A DNA stretch of 64,000 bases from Cyanobacteria bacterium FACHB-471 (GCA_014695345.1 JACJOC010000098.1:186001-250000); one strand, 5' to 3'. Shown: positions 17,366 through 25,698, counted from the first letter of the stretch. Notes: generated by a model not told the origin, from the sequence alone. Numbers and translations: made by a program.

Positions 17366-17758
17366 ATGTCTAAATTTCGCTGGCGAAAACTTTGGGGTAG
17401 AGCAAAGATCTGGCTCTGGCTGCCTTTTATCTTGGTCGGGTTGCTATTTTGGGTGGGTACTGATTGGGTAACAACCCGTGTCACCTCTGGTGCTTATGAA
17501 ACGGCAGCTCAGCTTCAAACGGATGAACAGCCTGAAGTGCAGCTTTCCTTTTCCGTGAAGATTGTGGCGATCGATGCAGAAATTGATCGGCGAGCGGACG
17601 TGACGGAAGTAACGGTTAGAACCACTGACTCGATTCTGAGAGAATTGGAGCTTGATCTCCCAGCTGTCGAATTTGCTCAAGTAGAAGATTTGCTCATCGA
17701 AGAATTGCATCTGCCTCGTGATGCGATTAAGCAATTGATTCGTTATCGAATCTATTGA
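17366..17758 (+). CDS. Single-pass membrane protein divergent from rppA
   Basis: A 130-residue protein from the ATG at 17366 (MSKFRWRKLWG). The frame is open for another 34 codons upstream, but that part looks non-coding. A basic N-terminus is followed by one strong hydrophobic segment (about 16-35, LWLPFILVGLLFWVGTDWV). The remainder, about 95 residues, is acidic and would sit outside the membrane, with a pattern of charged beta strands and a conserved-looking end DAIKQLIRYRI. Function unknown. Its divergent position next to the RppA regulator suggests it may share regulation. Confidence 0.75.
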   Translation: MSKFRWRKLWGRAKIWLWLPFILVGLLFWVGTDWVTTRVTSGAYETAAQLQTDEQPEVQLSFSVKIVAIDAEIDRRADVTEVTVRTTDSILRELELDLPAVEFAQVEDLLIEELHLPRDAIKQLIRYRIY

Positions 17759-17789
17759 CAGCACGTTGTGCCGATTTTATGTGAAACCA

Positions 17790-17815
17790 GTCTGTTGAAG
17801 CACGCTTCAACAGAC
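17790..17815. terminator. Hairpin after the membrane protein gene
   Basis: GTCTGTTGAAGC (17790-17801) and GCTTCAACAGAC (17804-17815) pair perfectly around AC. It lies 31 bases after the stop. There is no T tract, so it may be a dispersed palindrome serving as terminator. Confidence 0.55.
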
Positions 17816-17848
17816 CCGCTTTAAAGAGAACCGATACTACTAGCGCGT

Positions 17849-17963
17849 CAAGCTTGAAGTGTTGGGTTCCGCTGCGCTCACCCAACCTACGGTTCTGCTA
17901 GCTGTAGGTTGGGTGGAGCAGAGCGAAACCCAACGCTTTAGATTTGCTGCCCTACTACACCAA
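17849..17963. repeat. Dispersed ~112-bp inverted-repeat element, copy 1
   Basis: The element contains GTTGGGTTCCGCTGCGCTC...ACCCAACCTACGG and its reverse counterpart GTAGGTTGGGTGGAGCAGAG...ACCCAACGC, giving a long imperfect hairpin. The whole segment from CAAGCTTGA to CTGCCCTACTA recurs at 20168-20280 with few differences. This GTTGGGT palindrome family is widespread in cyanobacterial intergenic DNA. Confidence 0.8.
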
Positions 17964-17965
17964 TT

Positions 17966-18030
17966 TCAAAAATTAGGGCTACGAGTGGAAGGGGACCCCG
18001 CGCCGTAAGGTGTCCTTCTATCCGTAGTAG
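17966..18030. repeat. Decayed copy of the 5889-5939 hairpin repeat
   Basis: TCAAAAATTAGGGCTAC, then AGTGGAAGGGGACCCCG, and a mismatched return arm ending TCCGTAGTAG. The layout equals the intact hairpin at 5876-5939, including the AAAAATTAGGGCTAC leader, but the two arms have diverged. Confidence 0.7.
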
Positions 18031-18096
18031 TTCGACAAATAGAAAAAATCGTGTTGCCTACAGTGCAGACAACAGATTTTGCAGGACGTTAGCGAT

Positions 18097-18315
18097 TTAG
18101 AGGAATTCTCGACGCTCTAAATAGTAGTTTTGCTGAAGTTCTAGAATCTGCTCGTTGAGGTAGGTTGAGTTCGACTCTAGATCTTGCTTGAGTTCCTGAT
18201 TCGTAGGTTCAGGAGTTTGTGTAGCAGTACGAGAACTAGATGGCTCTGATCGTGTGATCTCTAAGACAGCCTCCGCTTGACCATAGGTCAATCCGTAGGC
18301 AAAAAGGGACAACAT
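18097..18315 (-). CDS. Small protein of unknown function
   Basis: A 72-residue product. Support is a GGAG ribosome site about 8 bases before the ATG and an isolated position with no competing gene. The N-terminus (MLSLFAYGLTYGQAEAVLEI) is mildly hydrophobic, the middle is Ser/Thr/Glu/Pro-rich, and the last 30 residues look helical (LNEQILELQQNYYLERREFL). I do not recognise a family, and the gene could be spurious. Confidence 0.4.
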   Translation of the reverse strand: MLSLFAYGLTYGQAEAVLEITRSEPSSSRTATQTPEPTNQELKQDLESNSTYLNEQILELQQNYYLERREFL

Positions 18316-18635
18316 ATAACGCTCCGTAAATGTGTGGTGCTATCAGAATAAGTAGATTGAGGAACGATCGCCGTCCTCCAAGTGATTCATCCAACCGGAT
18401 GAACAGTTAGGAAAAGTATTGTTTACTTCCTGCAAAAGTGGTGCTTGATTTCTATTTGAAATGCAGTAAACAAGCAAGCTTTCCTGATATTAGCCATGCA
18501 GATTAAGTCCGTTTTTATAAGCTTAACGGACTCAAAAGTTAGGTTGGTTGAGTCAATTTTCTTGAAGAGAATAGCGTAACAAGCTATTTCCTTTCTCTAT
18601 CCCTATTCAATAGCTCTAATCAACGTAAATAAGGT
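18316..18635. other. 320-bp spacer with inverted repeats
   Basis: No gene seen. It contains two structures: TTGTTTACT at 18419-18427 with its exact complement AGTAAACAA at 18465-18473 (37-base spacer), and an 8-base stem AGTCCGTT/AACGGACT at 18506-18532 with an 11-base loop. The first lies about 100-160 bases upstream of the small gene at 18097-18315 and could be an operator; the second follows the stop of the 18636-18920 gene and could terminate it. Neither is proven. Confidence 0.4.
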
Positions 18636-18920
18636 TTACAAGGAATAGCGTCGCTCCAGCCAGATTCTTACTTCGGTTTCTGAAGATAGGCTATTGTAGT
18701 AGCCTGTAGCTGGATCGTAAACCTTCCAGTAAGCTTTACCAGAGCGATCGCGAACCCGCTGAATCTGCACTTCAGAATTGCCAGATAGCGCATTGAGCAG
18801 ATGCTTCCAAATATGCTCTAAAGCTGACTGAGCTTTGGATTTAATCAGCGCACTTTTAGAAATCAAATTGCTTGTTGACTGGCTTATTTCTCTACTGTTA
18901 AAATTTGCGTAATTTCTCAT
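18636..18920 (-). CDS. Conserved-looking small basic protein
   Basis: A 94-residue protein with pI on the basic side. The N-terminal 45 residues are Ser-rich and helical. The C-terminal half, from SEVQIQRVRDRSGKAYWKVYDP to ETEVRIWLERRYSL, reads like a compact beta-sheet domain with many aromatic residues, a pattern I associate with short cyanobacterial hypothetical proteins. The ribosome site is purine-rich (GGGAAGAAAGA). No function can be assigned. It is flanked by spacers of 220-320 bp and is probably a single transcription unit. Confidence 0.65.
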   Translation of the reverse strand: MRNYANFNSREISQSTSNLISKSALIKSKAQSALEHIWKHLLNALSGNSEVQIQRVRDRSGKAYWKVYDPATGYYNSLSSETEVRIWLERRYSL

Positions 18921-19164
18921 ATTCTTTCTTCCCAGTTACAGAGCTTTGATGAGTGATTCTGTGGTGTTTGTCTAGATTCTGTTCTTACGATCTAATCTAG
19001 GAGTTTTCTTAGGAAGAAACAAAAGACGCACTGCATGACATCCATGAATAAAATTCATACAAAAGTTTGAGCGTTAAAGTGGCTGTCTTGTAGAGCGTTG
19101 GCTTAACCCACGCTTCACAACCGCGTCAGGTAGTATTGCTACATTGCGTCCAGGATGGTTTCTG

Positions 19165-20082
19165 ATGAGAGATGTCAGTCGTGATGGAATTAAGCTGTCT
19201 CAGTTACGCGCCTTGATTGCAGTCGCCGATCACGGAAATTTTAGTGGGGCAGCCCTGTACTTAGATGTCTCTCAGTCTGCCGTGAGTCATGCGATCGCCA
19301 CCTTAGAGTCAGAGCTAGGCGTGGTGCTGCTATCGCGCGGTCGTCATGGCGCAAACCTGACTCCTGTGGGTCAGCAAATCATTCAATATGCCCGCCAGGT
19401 GATGCAAACGCTAGAGCAGATTAGCAAAGAGGCAAATCTGTCTAAGGGGTTGCGGGGTGGGCAGGTTCGCATTGCTTCGTTTCGCAGCGTAGCGACGCAC
19501 ATTCTGCCGGGAATGATTGCTCAGTTTCATCAAGACTATCCGGCGATCGCCATCTCAATCACCGAGCATCAAGACTTTTCGGGAGTCGATCAAGCAATAC
19601 GTGAAGGGGTTGCTGACCTTGGCTTTACGTATATGCCCACTTCTAAAGAATTTGAAACGTGGGAGATGTTGCGCGACGAATATATCGTGTTGGTGTCGCC
19701 TAAGTTAGACCTACCTGACGGGTCGTTAACCTGGGAAAAGCTAACCTCTTACCCGCTGATTTTGCATCCCGAAACGGAAAGCTGTGGGGGTATGATTTAC
19801 CGACATTGCGCTAAGCTTGGGCGATCGCTGAAGCCTGCTTATGTGGTTTCTGAAGATTCAACGATTGTCAGCATGGTGATGCAAGGTTTGGGGGTGACTA
19901 TATTGCCACGCCTTGCAGCTGAACCACTGCCATCGGGGATTAAAACCTATAGCCTGCCCGTTCCTCTGGAGCGGATTATTGGTGTTGCAACCTTAGCAGA
20001 GGCGCTGCATCCACCGGGCGTGTTTGCCTTTCTGGATACACTGAAGCGCTGCGCCCCCTGTGTGCTTCCTCAAACGGCTTAG
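19165..20082 (+). CDS. LysR-family transcriptional regulator
   Basis: A 305-residue protein from the ATG at 19165. The N-terminal winged helix-turn-helix (about 9-68) is clear: LSQLRALIAVADHGNFSGAALYLDVSQSAVSHAIATLESELGVVLLSR is the LysR signature. A linker helix and a periplasmic-binding-type effector domain (about 92-290) follow, with GVADLGFTY and GLGVTILPRLA. The effector and targets are unknown. No divergent target gene is adjacent (the upstream gene points away but is a small unknown), so its regulon cannot be read from context. A repeat cluster separates it from the downstream GDPD gene. Confidence 0.93.
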   Translation: MRDVSRDGIKLSQLRALIAVADHGNFSGAALYLDVSQSAVSHAIATLESELGVVLLSRGRHGANLTPVGQQIIQYARQVMQTLEQISKEANLSKGLRGGQVRIASFRSVATHILPGMIAQFHQDYPAIAISITEHQDFSGVDQAIREGVADLGFTYMPTSKEFETWEMLRDEYIVLVSPKLDLPDGSLTWEKLTSYPLILHPETESCGGMIYRHCAKLGRSLKPAYVVSEDSTIVSMVMQGLGVTILPRLAAEPLPSGIKTYSLPVPLERIIGVATLAEALHPPGVFAFLDTLKRCAPCVLPQTA

Positions 20083-20127
20083 AGAGCCTGAAGAAGTAGC
20101 AGAAATCCCTTGTAGGGAAGTTTAAGG

Positions 20128-20280
20128 TGTTGGGTTCCGCTGCACTTCACCCAACCCACTGGCATACCAAGCTTGAGATGTTGGGTTCTGCTGCGCTTCA
20201 CCCAACCTACGGTTCTGCTATCTGTAGGTTGGGTGGAGCAGCGCGGAACCCAACGCTTTAGACCTGCTGCACTACCACGA
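20128..20280. repeat. GTTGGGT palindrome cluster with copy 2 of the 112-bp element
   Basis: The segment 20168-20280 matches 17849-17963 closely, including the central GGTTCTGCTA and the GTAGGTTGGGTGGAGCAG arm. A further partial arm (GTGTTGGGTTCCGCTGCAC...ACCCAACCC, 20128-20157) precedes it, so one and a half to two insertions appear stacked. It separates the convergent LysR and GDPD genes. Confidence 0.8.
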
Positions 20281-20309
20281 GGAGCTAAGCAACCGCTGCG
20301 CCCAGCACT

Positions 20310-21530
20310 TTAAGCTTTAGATTGAGCATTACGGCGGTGGAGTAGACCCGCTAGCGGCACAAGTCCCAAGGCAAGCAGCATCCCTGGCTCAGGTACAGAC
20401 TGATTGGGGTTGCCAGCAATCCGGTTGCGGACAGCAAAGGCGGTGTCTGGGTTGTCACTAAACAAACCATCGATTCCCAGCTTAAAGAACTGCTCATATT
20501 CCAACTCTGGGTTGCCGCCGTAGTCCTCTGCTAAAAACACATCTTCATCACGGAAGGTGTAAGGATGCACTAACAACCCAGCATCGTGAGCATCACTCAC
20601 TAAAGAAGTGGGAGTCAGAAGCTGGTTAAACTCATTCGTTGGAATAATCAGCCGCTTGAATGGGCCAATGCCATCAGCATAGTTGGCGATCGCGTTTAGA
20701 CCAGATGGGGTTGTCAGATCGCCATAAGTGCGCGTATCTCCATTGATGATAAAGTCATAGGGCTTATCGTCTGCGTCGCTAAATAGCTGTACCAGCGGCA
20801 CGTCCGTCAGCGTATTCAGGAGTTGCAGATTGCCAACCTCAAAAGATTGGACAAAAACGGGCGCATCTTCACCGACATATCCGTTTGCATTCAAGGTTTC
20901 GACCAGCGGCTCTTCCAGTGATAGCCCGATTGAGTCAAAGTAAGTCGGATGCTTTGTCTCTGGATAAATGCCAATGGTGCGACCTGTCTCTTCACTTTTA
21001 CGCTTTGCCAGATCGATCACTTCTTGCAGGGTTGGCACCTCAAATCGGTCGTTAAACGCAACGTTTTGAGGGCGAATTTGCGGAATCCGTTCTCTGGCTT
21101 TCAGAGTTTTTAGTTCTTCCAGCGTAAAGTCTTCGGTAAACCATCCGGTGATGGAGACTCCGTCGACTACTTTGGTGGTTCTGCGGTCGCTAAACTGAGG
21201 CAGTTCAGCAACGTTAGTCGTTGCTTCGGTAACGGCACCTGTGGTTGGGTCTACGATGGCGATCGCATTCTCATGCCGTGCAATTAGCACACCATCTTTG
21301 GTTGATACCAGGTCAGGCTCAATGTAGTCAGCCCCCATATCAATCGCCAACTCATAAGCCGCCAGCGTATGTTCTGGGCGGTAGCCACTTGCGCCCCGAT
21401 GCCCGATGACGATAGGGAGTTCACCATTCAGGGTTGGTGTTCTGCTCAACGTGATTGCCTCAGCTTTAGCCGCAGGCAAAATTGCTAGAGCCGCAGCAGC
21501 TAGGAATGCCAGCTTGAATAGACGGGACAT
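20310..21530 (-). CDS. Secreted glycerophosphodiester phosphodiesterase with PEP-CTERM tail
   Basis: A 406-residue exported enzyme. A signal peptide covers about residues 1-24. The GDPD TIM barrel starts at VIGHRGASGYRPEHT; catalytic and metal residues are His44-Arg45, Glu71 and Asp73 (YIEPDLV) and His86 (ARHENA). The family hydrolyses glycerophosphodiesters to glycerol-3-phosphate and an alcohol, recovering phosphate and carbon from lipids. The C-terminus has the PEP-CTERM sorting signal: VPEPG, a hydrophobic run and a short basic end (HRRNAQSKA), predicting processing by an exosortase and surface retention. A GGAG ribosome site precedes the ATG. Confidence 0.92.
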   Translation of the reverse strand: MSRLFKLAFLAAAALAILPAAKAEAITLSRTPTLNGELPIVIGHRGASGYRPEHTLAAYELAIDMGADYIEPDLVSTKDGVLIARHENAIAIVDPTTGAVTEATTNVAELPQFSDRRTTKVVDGVSITGWFTEDFTLEELKTLKARERIPQIRPQNVAFNDRFEVPTLQEVIDLAKRKSEETGRTIGIYPETKHPTYFDSIGLSLEEPLVETLNANGYVGEDAPVFVQSFEVGNLQLLNTLTDVPLVQLFSDADDKPYDFIINGDTRTYGDLTTPSGLNAIANYADGIGPFKRLIIPTNEFNQLLTPTSLVSDAHDAGLLVHPYTFRDEDVFLAEDYGGNPELEYEQFFKLGIDGLFSDNPDTAFAVRNRIAGNPNQSVPEPGMLLALGLVPLAGLLHRRNAQSKA

Positions 21531-21924
21531 AGTAGATCTCCACGAAAAACTGTTGAATAGAATTGCGCTTACCCTTGTCCTTAACTGCTTTGACAGCAGC
21601 TATGGGAAGAGGATGAGAATCTCAGCAATTTTTCACAGAGTGGGAATGCTCACCCCATAAATTGCTTGATGACTTCAGCAAAAATACGAGGTTGAGATTA
21701 AGCCTGATAGCGGTTTGCGTTAATCGCAGATTAGCGGTTCATTAAGGCCACAAACACTTCACAATTCCGGGCAACACTGTGAAGATGAGCGTCCCCCCAC
21801 CCGAATCTGTCATTCTACAAATTTGTCGTCCAACAAACGTAGGGGCGCAGCATTCGGCAAATAAACTTTGGCATAAACCAGAAGTACTTGCCCGAATGCT
21901 ACGCCCTACAGGGGATTATGCTGT
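21531..21924. other. 394-bp spacer upstream of the GDPD gene
   Basis: No gene is visible. The right part holds the 71-bp MITE-like element at 21839-21909, which ends 15 bases before the cobH stop. The left part is presumably the GDPD promoter; it contains the loose inverted pair CACAGAGTGGG...CCCC near 21635 but no recognisable regulator box. Confidence 0.45.
21839..21909. mobile_element. 71-bp MITE-like element, copy 1
   Basis: Terminal inverted repeats GTAGGGGCGCAGCATTCGG and CCGAATGCTACGCCCTAC bound an internal AT-rich segment. A second element of the same 71-base length and matching ends is at 30897-30967 (GTAGGGACGAAGCATTCGG...CCGAATGCTTTGACCCTAT). Both interiors share AAACTTTG but otherwise differ. 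Too small to encode anything, it is either a non-autonomous transposable element or a mobile palindrome. Confidence 0.7.
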
Positions 21925-22542
21925 CTACTCAGTTTCCCAAGCCAAAACAAGCAGCGCATTGAGAATCGCGGCAGCAACCGCAGACCCACCCTTGCGCCCT
22001 TCCACCCGAATTTGAGGAACTGTGGTTTGGGCAAGAGCCGCTTTAGATTCCACAACCGAAATAAAGCCAACGGGTGCGCCAATCACCAAAGCAGGGTCTG
22101 AATTCGTTCCAGAGGACCGGAGCAATTCACACAGCGCTAACAATGCAGTAGGAGCATTGCCAATCACATAAATCGCTTGGGGAAATTGCTCCCAGCAGCG
22201 CAGCAGCCCTGTTTCAGTCCGGGTTTTTCCAGGAAGCGCCTGTTCCGCCTGCTCAACCGCTGAAATCAGAGGGTTGCCGAAGGTTTTGGCAACCAGCGTT
22301 GTGATTCCCTGTTTGACCATGCTGACATCGGTAACGATGGGAACTTGCTGCTGCAAAGCCGCGATCGCCCCCTCAATAGCCCCCGGACTGAATCGAATTA
22401 GGTGCTTAAACTCAAAGTCTGCTGTGCTGTGAATAACCCGCCGGGCGATCGCATATTCTTGAGGACTGAAGGTGTGGTCGCCAAACTCTCGATCGATTGC
22501 AGCAAAGCTCTCGATCAGAATGGGATGGTATAGCGAAGACAT
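21925..22542 (-). CDS. cobH: Precorrin-8X methylmutase
   Basis: A 205-residue CobH/CbiC-family enzyme. It moves the C-11 methyl group to C-12, turning precorrin-8 into hydrogenobyrinate in cobalamin synthesis. The catalytic His lies in RRVIHSTADF (His38); PIVTDVSMVKQGI and GAPVGFISVVESK are further family signatures, and the length is typical. The GGAG ribosome site lies inside the last codons of the upstream DUF1868 gene, with a 2-base gap, so translation is probably coupled. No other cobalamin gene is nearby and no B12 riboswitch is visible upstream of the pair. Confidence 0.94.
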   Translation of the reverse strand: MSSLYHPILIESFAAIDREFGDHTFSPQEYAIARRVIHSTADFEFKHLIRFSPGAIEGAIAALQQQVPIVTDVSMVKQGITTLVAKTFGNPLISAVEQAEQALPGKTRTETGLLRCWEQFPQAIYVIGNAPTALLALCELLRSSGTNSDPALVIGAPVGFISVVESKAALAQTTVPQIRVEGRKGGSAVAAAILNALLVLAWETE

Positions 22543-22544
22543 CG

Positions 22545-23330
22545 CTAAAACTCCAGGGCTGGCCAGTCCGCCTCGCGGTAATAGCGCGTCATATCGTCAA
22601 ATTTTCGCAGTTCTGCCCGATGCACCCAGAGTTTTTGAGTGCCTGACTCTAGCTGCTGCTGATTCAGATCGTTTAGCACTTGACCGAGGCGATCGCGATC
22701 AGACTGAATTGAGCCAGTGCCAAAATAGCCCAGCGTAATGTGCGCTGTAAAATGATATTGCTGCTCGATCCCCAGCCCCATCAGGTTAGAGTTCTGGTAA
22801 ATCGATCGCCGCATATTCAGCACTCGCTGGTACGAGCTTTCATCAGCGGGCACCAGACAAACTCCGATTGCCCGGGTCATCACAATTATCCCCAAAGCCT
22901 GCCACAGCACTTGACCTTCGCCCTGAACCAGCGGCTGACTTTGCTGCAGGCTTTGACCAATCTGTTCCCTCAGCTTGGTTTCAAAGTCCGGATTCTCCTT
23001 CGCATGGTGATAAGCGTTGTCCCAAATCAGGTCAGCCAGCGTTAAATGAAAACTGTCGGCTGGCAAAGGCACGATTACACCAGGCTCTACCTGTTGCACA
23101 AGCTGCTGCTGATAGGACTGCAGCCAGCGATAAAATTCTTCATTTTTTGCATCGTCCACCCAGGGTGGTGTAATCACCGAGTAGCCTGGAAATGGCACAG
23201 GCTTTGCATCCCCACCTGGATATTGCTGAAATTTAGGGGATGCCTGAATATGCTGTACCTGAGAGCGATAAGACTCAGGTAAGGTCATCCGTGCCACTCG
23301 ATTTACATAAACTTGATAGGTGTCGTCCAA
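22545..23330 (-). CDS. DUF1868 protein, 2H phosphoesterase-like
   Basis: A 261-residue protein of the DUF1868 type. Two histidine motifs, SFHLTLADL (about residue 98) and FTAHITLGYF (about 195), have the HxT pattern of the 2H phosphoesterase (LigT/2',5'-RNA ligase-like) fold, which cleaves cyclic phosphodiesters on RNA or nucleotides. The N-terminal segment (YPGGDAKPVPFPGYSVITPP) is typical of the family. It is the first gene of a pair with cobH, two bases apart. No functional link between cobalamin synthesis and RNA phosphoesterase activity is known to me. Confidence 0.82.
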   Translation of the reverse strand: MDDTYQVYVNRVARMTLPESYRSQVQHIQASPKFQQYPGGDAKPVPFPGYSVITPPWVDDAKNEEFYRWLQSYQQQLVQQVEPGVIVPLPADSFHLTLADLIWDNAYHHAKENPDFETKLREQIGQSLQQSQPLVQGEGQVLWQALGIIVMTRAIGVCLVPADESSYQRVLNMRRSIYQNSNLMGLGIEQQYHFTAHITLGYFGTGSIQSDRDRLGQVLNDLNQQQLESGTQKLWVHRAELRKFDDMTRYYREADWPALEF

Positions 23331-23505
23331 TCTTGCTCGCCTCGCATCCTAAATTTAAGCAATACCAATCAAGGAATATAACTTACGGAAAGCCTTTCCA
23401 ACTAATCTAGCGATAATCCGAGTTTATAACAGTGACCAAAGCGTCTGATCCCCGATTAAAAAATACAATCAATTTTCAGTTTAGGGAGTGATCCCCGGAG
23501 GTTCT

Positions 23506-24489
23506 ATGCCGATTTTCTTGTACTGGGGAGAAGATGACTTTACGTTAAATCGGGCGGTGATGGCACTGCGCGATCGCACCCTTGATCCTGACTGGGTCAG
23601 TTTCAACTACGACAAAATTTCCCCAGAGCAGCCCGATGCTATTACCCAGGCACTCAACCAGGCAATGACCCCGCCATTTGGCTCTGGTAGTCGTCTGGTT
23701 TGGCTAGTGGAAACAACTCTGTGCCAGCGCTGCTCGGAGGAAACCCTGGCTGAATTAGAGCGCACCCTGCCCAACTTGCCCGACAACGTGGTGCTGTTGC
23801 TCACCAGTTCCACTAAGCCTGATGGTCGGTTGAAGTCTACTAAGCTGCTGCAACGTCTAGCAGAAATTCGTGAGTTTGCTGCCATTTCACCCTGGAAGAC
23901 CGATCAGTTGGTGCAACGAGCGCGACAGGCAGCCCAAGAGGTTGGCGTAAAGCTGACTCCTGGCGCAATTCAACTGCTGGCTGAGGCGATCGGCAACGAT
24001 ACCCGCCAGTTGTTTACTGAACTGGAAAAACTGTGTCTGTATGCAGGCTCTAGCAAGCAGCCTTTGACTGAAGAAACCGTGTCCATGCTGGTGACAACTT
24101 CGACGCAAAGCAGTTTGCAGCTTGCCGCCGCAATTCGTCAGGGAGAAACGGCTAAAGCGCTCTCGCTGGTTGCCGATTTGCTCAACCGCAATGAGCCTGC
24201 TTTGCGAATTGTCATGACGCTAGTTGGGCAGTTTCGCACTCGGCTGTGGGTAAAGCTGATGGTTCAAGCTGGAGAGCGAGATGAACGGGCGATCGCTCAG
24301 GCTGCAGAAGTCAACAATCCCAAACAAATCTATTTTTTGCAGAAAGAGATTAGCACCATTCCCCTGGCTCGCCTTCAGCAAGCGCTACCGATTCTCTTGG
24401 AATTGGAAGCTGGCTTAAAGCGAAGCGCCGAAGAAACCGCCATTCTGCAAACCAAAACGATTGAACTTTGCCAGCTTTTTCAGAAGTAG
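23506..24489 (+). CDS. holA: DNA polymerase III subunit delta
   Basis: A 327-residue clamp-loader delta subunit from the ATG at 23506, preceded by a GGAGG ribosome site 4 bases away; a frame start 18 bases upstream is less likely. The N-terminus MPIFLYWGEDDF is the usual beta-clamp-opening entry. Domains I-II (about 1-205) form the AAA-like fold without functional Walker motifs, as expected for delta. Domain III (about 206-327) contains LAAAIRQGETAKALSLVADLLNRNEPALRI. Delta opens the sliding clamp for loading onto DNA. A palindrome follows the stop. Confidence 0.93.
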   Translation: MPIFLYWGEDDFTLNRAVMALRDRTLDPDWVSFNYDKISPEQPDAITQALNQAMTPPFGSGSRLVWLVETTLCQRCSEETLAELERTLPNLPDNVVLLLTSSTKPDGRLKSTKLLQRLAEIREFAAISPWKTDQLVQRARQAAQEVGVKLTPGAIQLLAEAIGNDTRQLFTELEKLCLYAGSSKQPLTEETVSMLVTTSTQSSLQLAAAIRQGETAKALSLVADLLNRNEPALRIVMTLVGQFRTRLWVKLMVQAGERDERAIAQAAEVNNPKQIYFLQKEISTIPLARLQQALPILLELEAGLKRSAEETAILQTKTIELCQLFQK

Positions 24490-24513
24490 CAGCGCATAGT
24501 CATTAGACCTCTC

Positions 24514-24540
24514 GCGTGAACGGTAGCGTACCATTCACGC
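24514..24540. terminator. Palindrome downstream of holA
   Basis: GCGTGAACGGTA (24514-24525) and TACCATTCACGC (24529-24540) pair with one C-A mismatch around GCG. It lies 24 bases after holA. There is no T tract; it may be a dispersed palindrome acting as a weak terminator. Confidence 0.5.
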
Positions 24541-24704
24541 TTCAAGAAGTGATTTATATAGGGGGTTATTAATGCGATCAGGTGATGACAAAGCAGAAAA
24601 TACTTACGTAAGCAAGTGCCTTGCTGGAACTTCCCTCGCTTAAAATAGTTCAAAACAATAGACCCTTACGTAGTATTCTCATTCTCGATTTGTTACATAA
24701 AATT

Positions 24705-25208
24705 ATGAACAAACCCTTTCACCTGATTCGACGACTTAAACCTCGCCTTGTACGTCCGCTGGTCATCGGTATTCTTTCCACTGTAAGCCTGGTTTCTGGG
24801 CTAGTTCCCGGTTTTCAGGCTAACTCACTCGATCGTACGGCCACGGTCGCGATCAGTAATTCTGCTTATGCCCAAGCCAATGCAATTTCCGATCAGGAAG
24901 TGGAGGACTATGCCCGCTCTGTGTTGGCGATCGAGCCAATTCGGCAGGAAACCTATAATCAAATCAAGCAAATCATTGGAAATCGCGATGTTCCGGCGAT
25001 CGCCTGCCATCAATCAAACAGCCTCAACAATCTGAATCGAAATATTCGGGAAATCGCCGTCAATTACTGCAACCAGTCAATTGCAATCGTTGAGCAAAAC
25101 AACTTGGACATCGGTCGCTTTAACCTGATCACAACCAGTCAGCAATCTGATGCACAGTTGCGGGAGCGCATCCAGCGAGCACTGATTCAACTTCAGAGCC
25201 GCCGTTAG
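24705..25208 (+). CDS. DUF4168 domain-containing secreted protein
   Basis: A 167-residue protein from the ATG at 24705 (MNKPFHLIRR). The frame extends another 28 codons upstream without signal-peptide logic. A basic N-region, a hydrophobic core (about 21-38) and an Ala-rich cleavage zone near SAYAQA (about 53-58) make an export signal. The mature domain contains VEDYARSVLAIEPIRQETYNQI and a pair of Cys in IACHQSN and VNYCNQS, as in DUF4168 proteins, which are short helical periplasmic proteins of unknown role. It is probably monocistronic. Confidence 0.82.
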   Translation: MNKPFHLIRRLKPRLVRPLVIGILSTVSLVSGLVPGFQANSLDRTATVAISNSAYAQANAISDQEVEDYARSVLAIEPIRQETYNQIKQIIGNRDVPAIACHQSNSLNNLNRNIREIAVNYCNQSIAIVEQNNLDIGRFNLITTSQQSDAQLRERIQRALIQLQSRR

Positions 25209-25437
25209 TCACCCTTACCTTATGTCGAATAGCCTCACGCTCAGAATCAGTCGGCTCTTACAAGGGCAAGACTGGGTGACTCTTCTACAAACAAGCCAAG
25301 GTGATCTGCCACCCATTACATCAGGGTGATCTACCCGCTCAAGCAAATCCATTTGTCTGACCGCCCTGAGTAAGCGATATGATAGCTGCATCAACACTGC
25401 GCGCAACCTATTGCACTCAATTAGCTGAACCGAAACG

Positions 25438-25698
25438 ATGGCCCGACTCGATCCCTATACCCTACAGATGCAAATCACCCGCATGTTTGAGCAGGGTCAA
25501 TCGTTCTTTGCCACAACCAAGGTGCAAGACTGGCTGCGAGAGCGCAGCGAAGATCCAGCCGACTACGATATTTTGTTTCACCAACAGCCTGCCCCTCCTG
25601 GCTCAGGATTGGTGATGGTCGTGGAAATTGAACTGCGGCGGCGCGATGGGCAACCCGTTGATGCTTGGCTCCAGGAAGAAGTCAATCGTCACGGTTAA
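25438..25698 (+). CDS. Conserved small hypothetical protein
   Basis: An 86-residue protein starting MARLDPYTLQMQITRMFEQGQSFF. It looks like a compact alpha/beta domain: two helices (about 8-37), then DYDILFHQQP and GLVMVVEIELRRRDG as strands, and a terminal helix. There is no Cys cluster or signal peptide. I recognise it only as a type of small conserved cyanobacterial hypothetical. Its last four bases overlap the stop of the convergent SPFH-FHA gene, so the two messages are complementary at their ends. Confidence 0.7.
   Translation: MARLDPYTLQMQITRMFEQGQSFFATTKVQDWLRERSEDPADYDILFHQQPAPPGSGLVMVVEIELRRRDGQPVDAWLQEEVNRHG

Noticed and set aside
22545-23330. Cobalamin riboswitch upstream of the DUF1868-cobH pair
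   Set aside because: The leader before 23330 is under 180 bases and shows no B12-box-like sequence or complex fold that I can identify.
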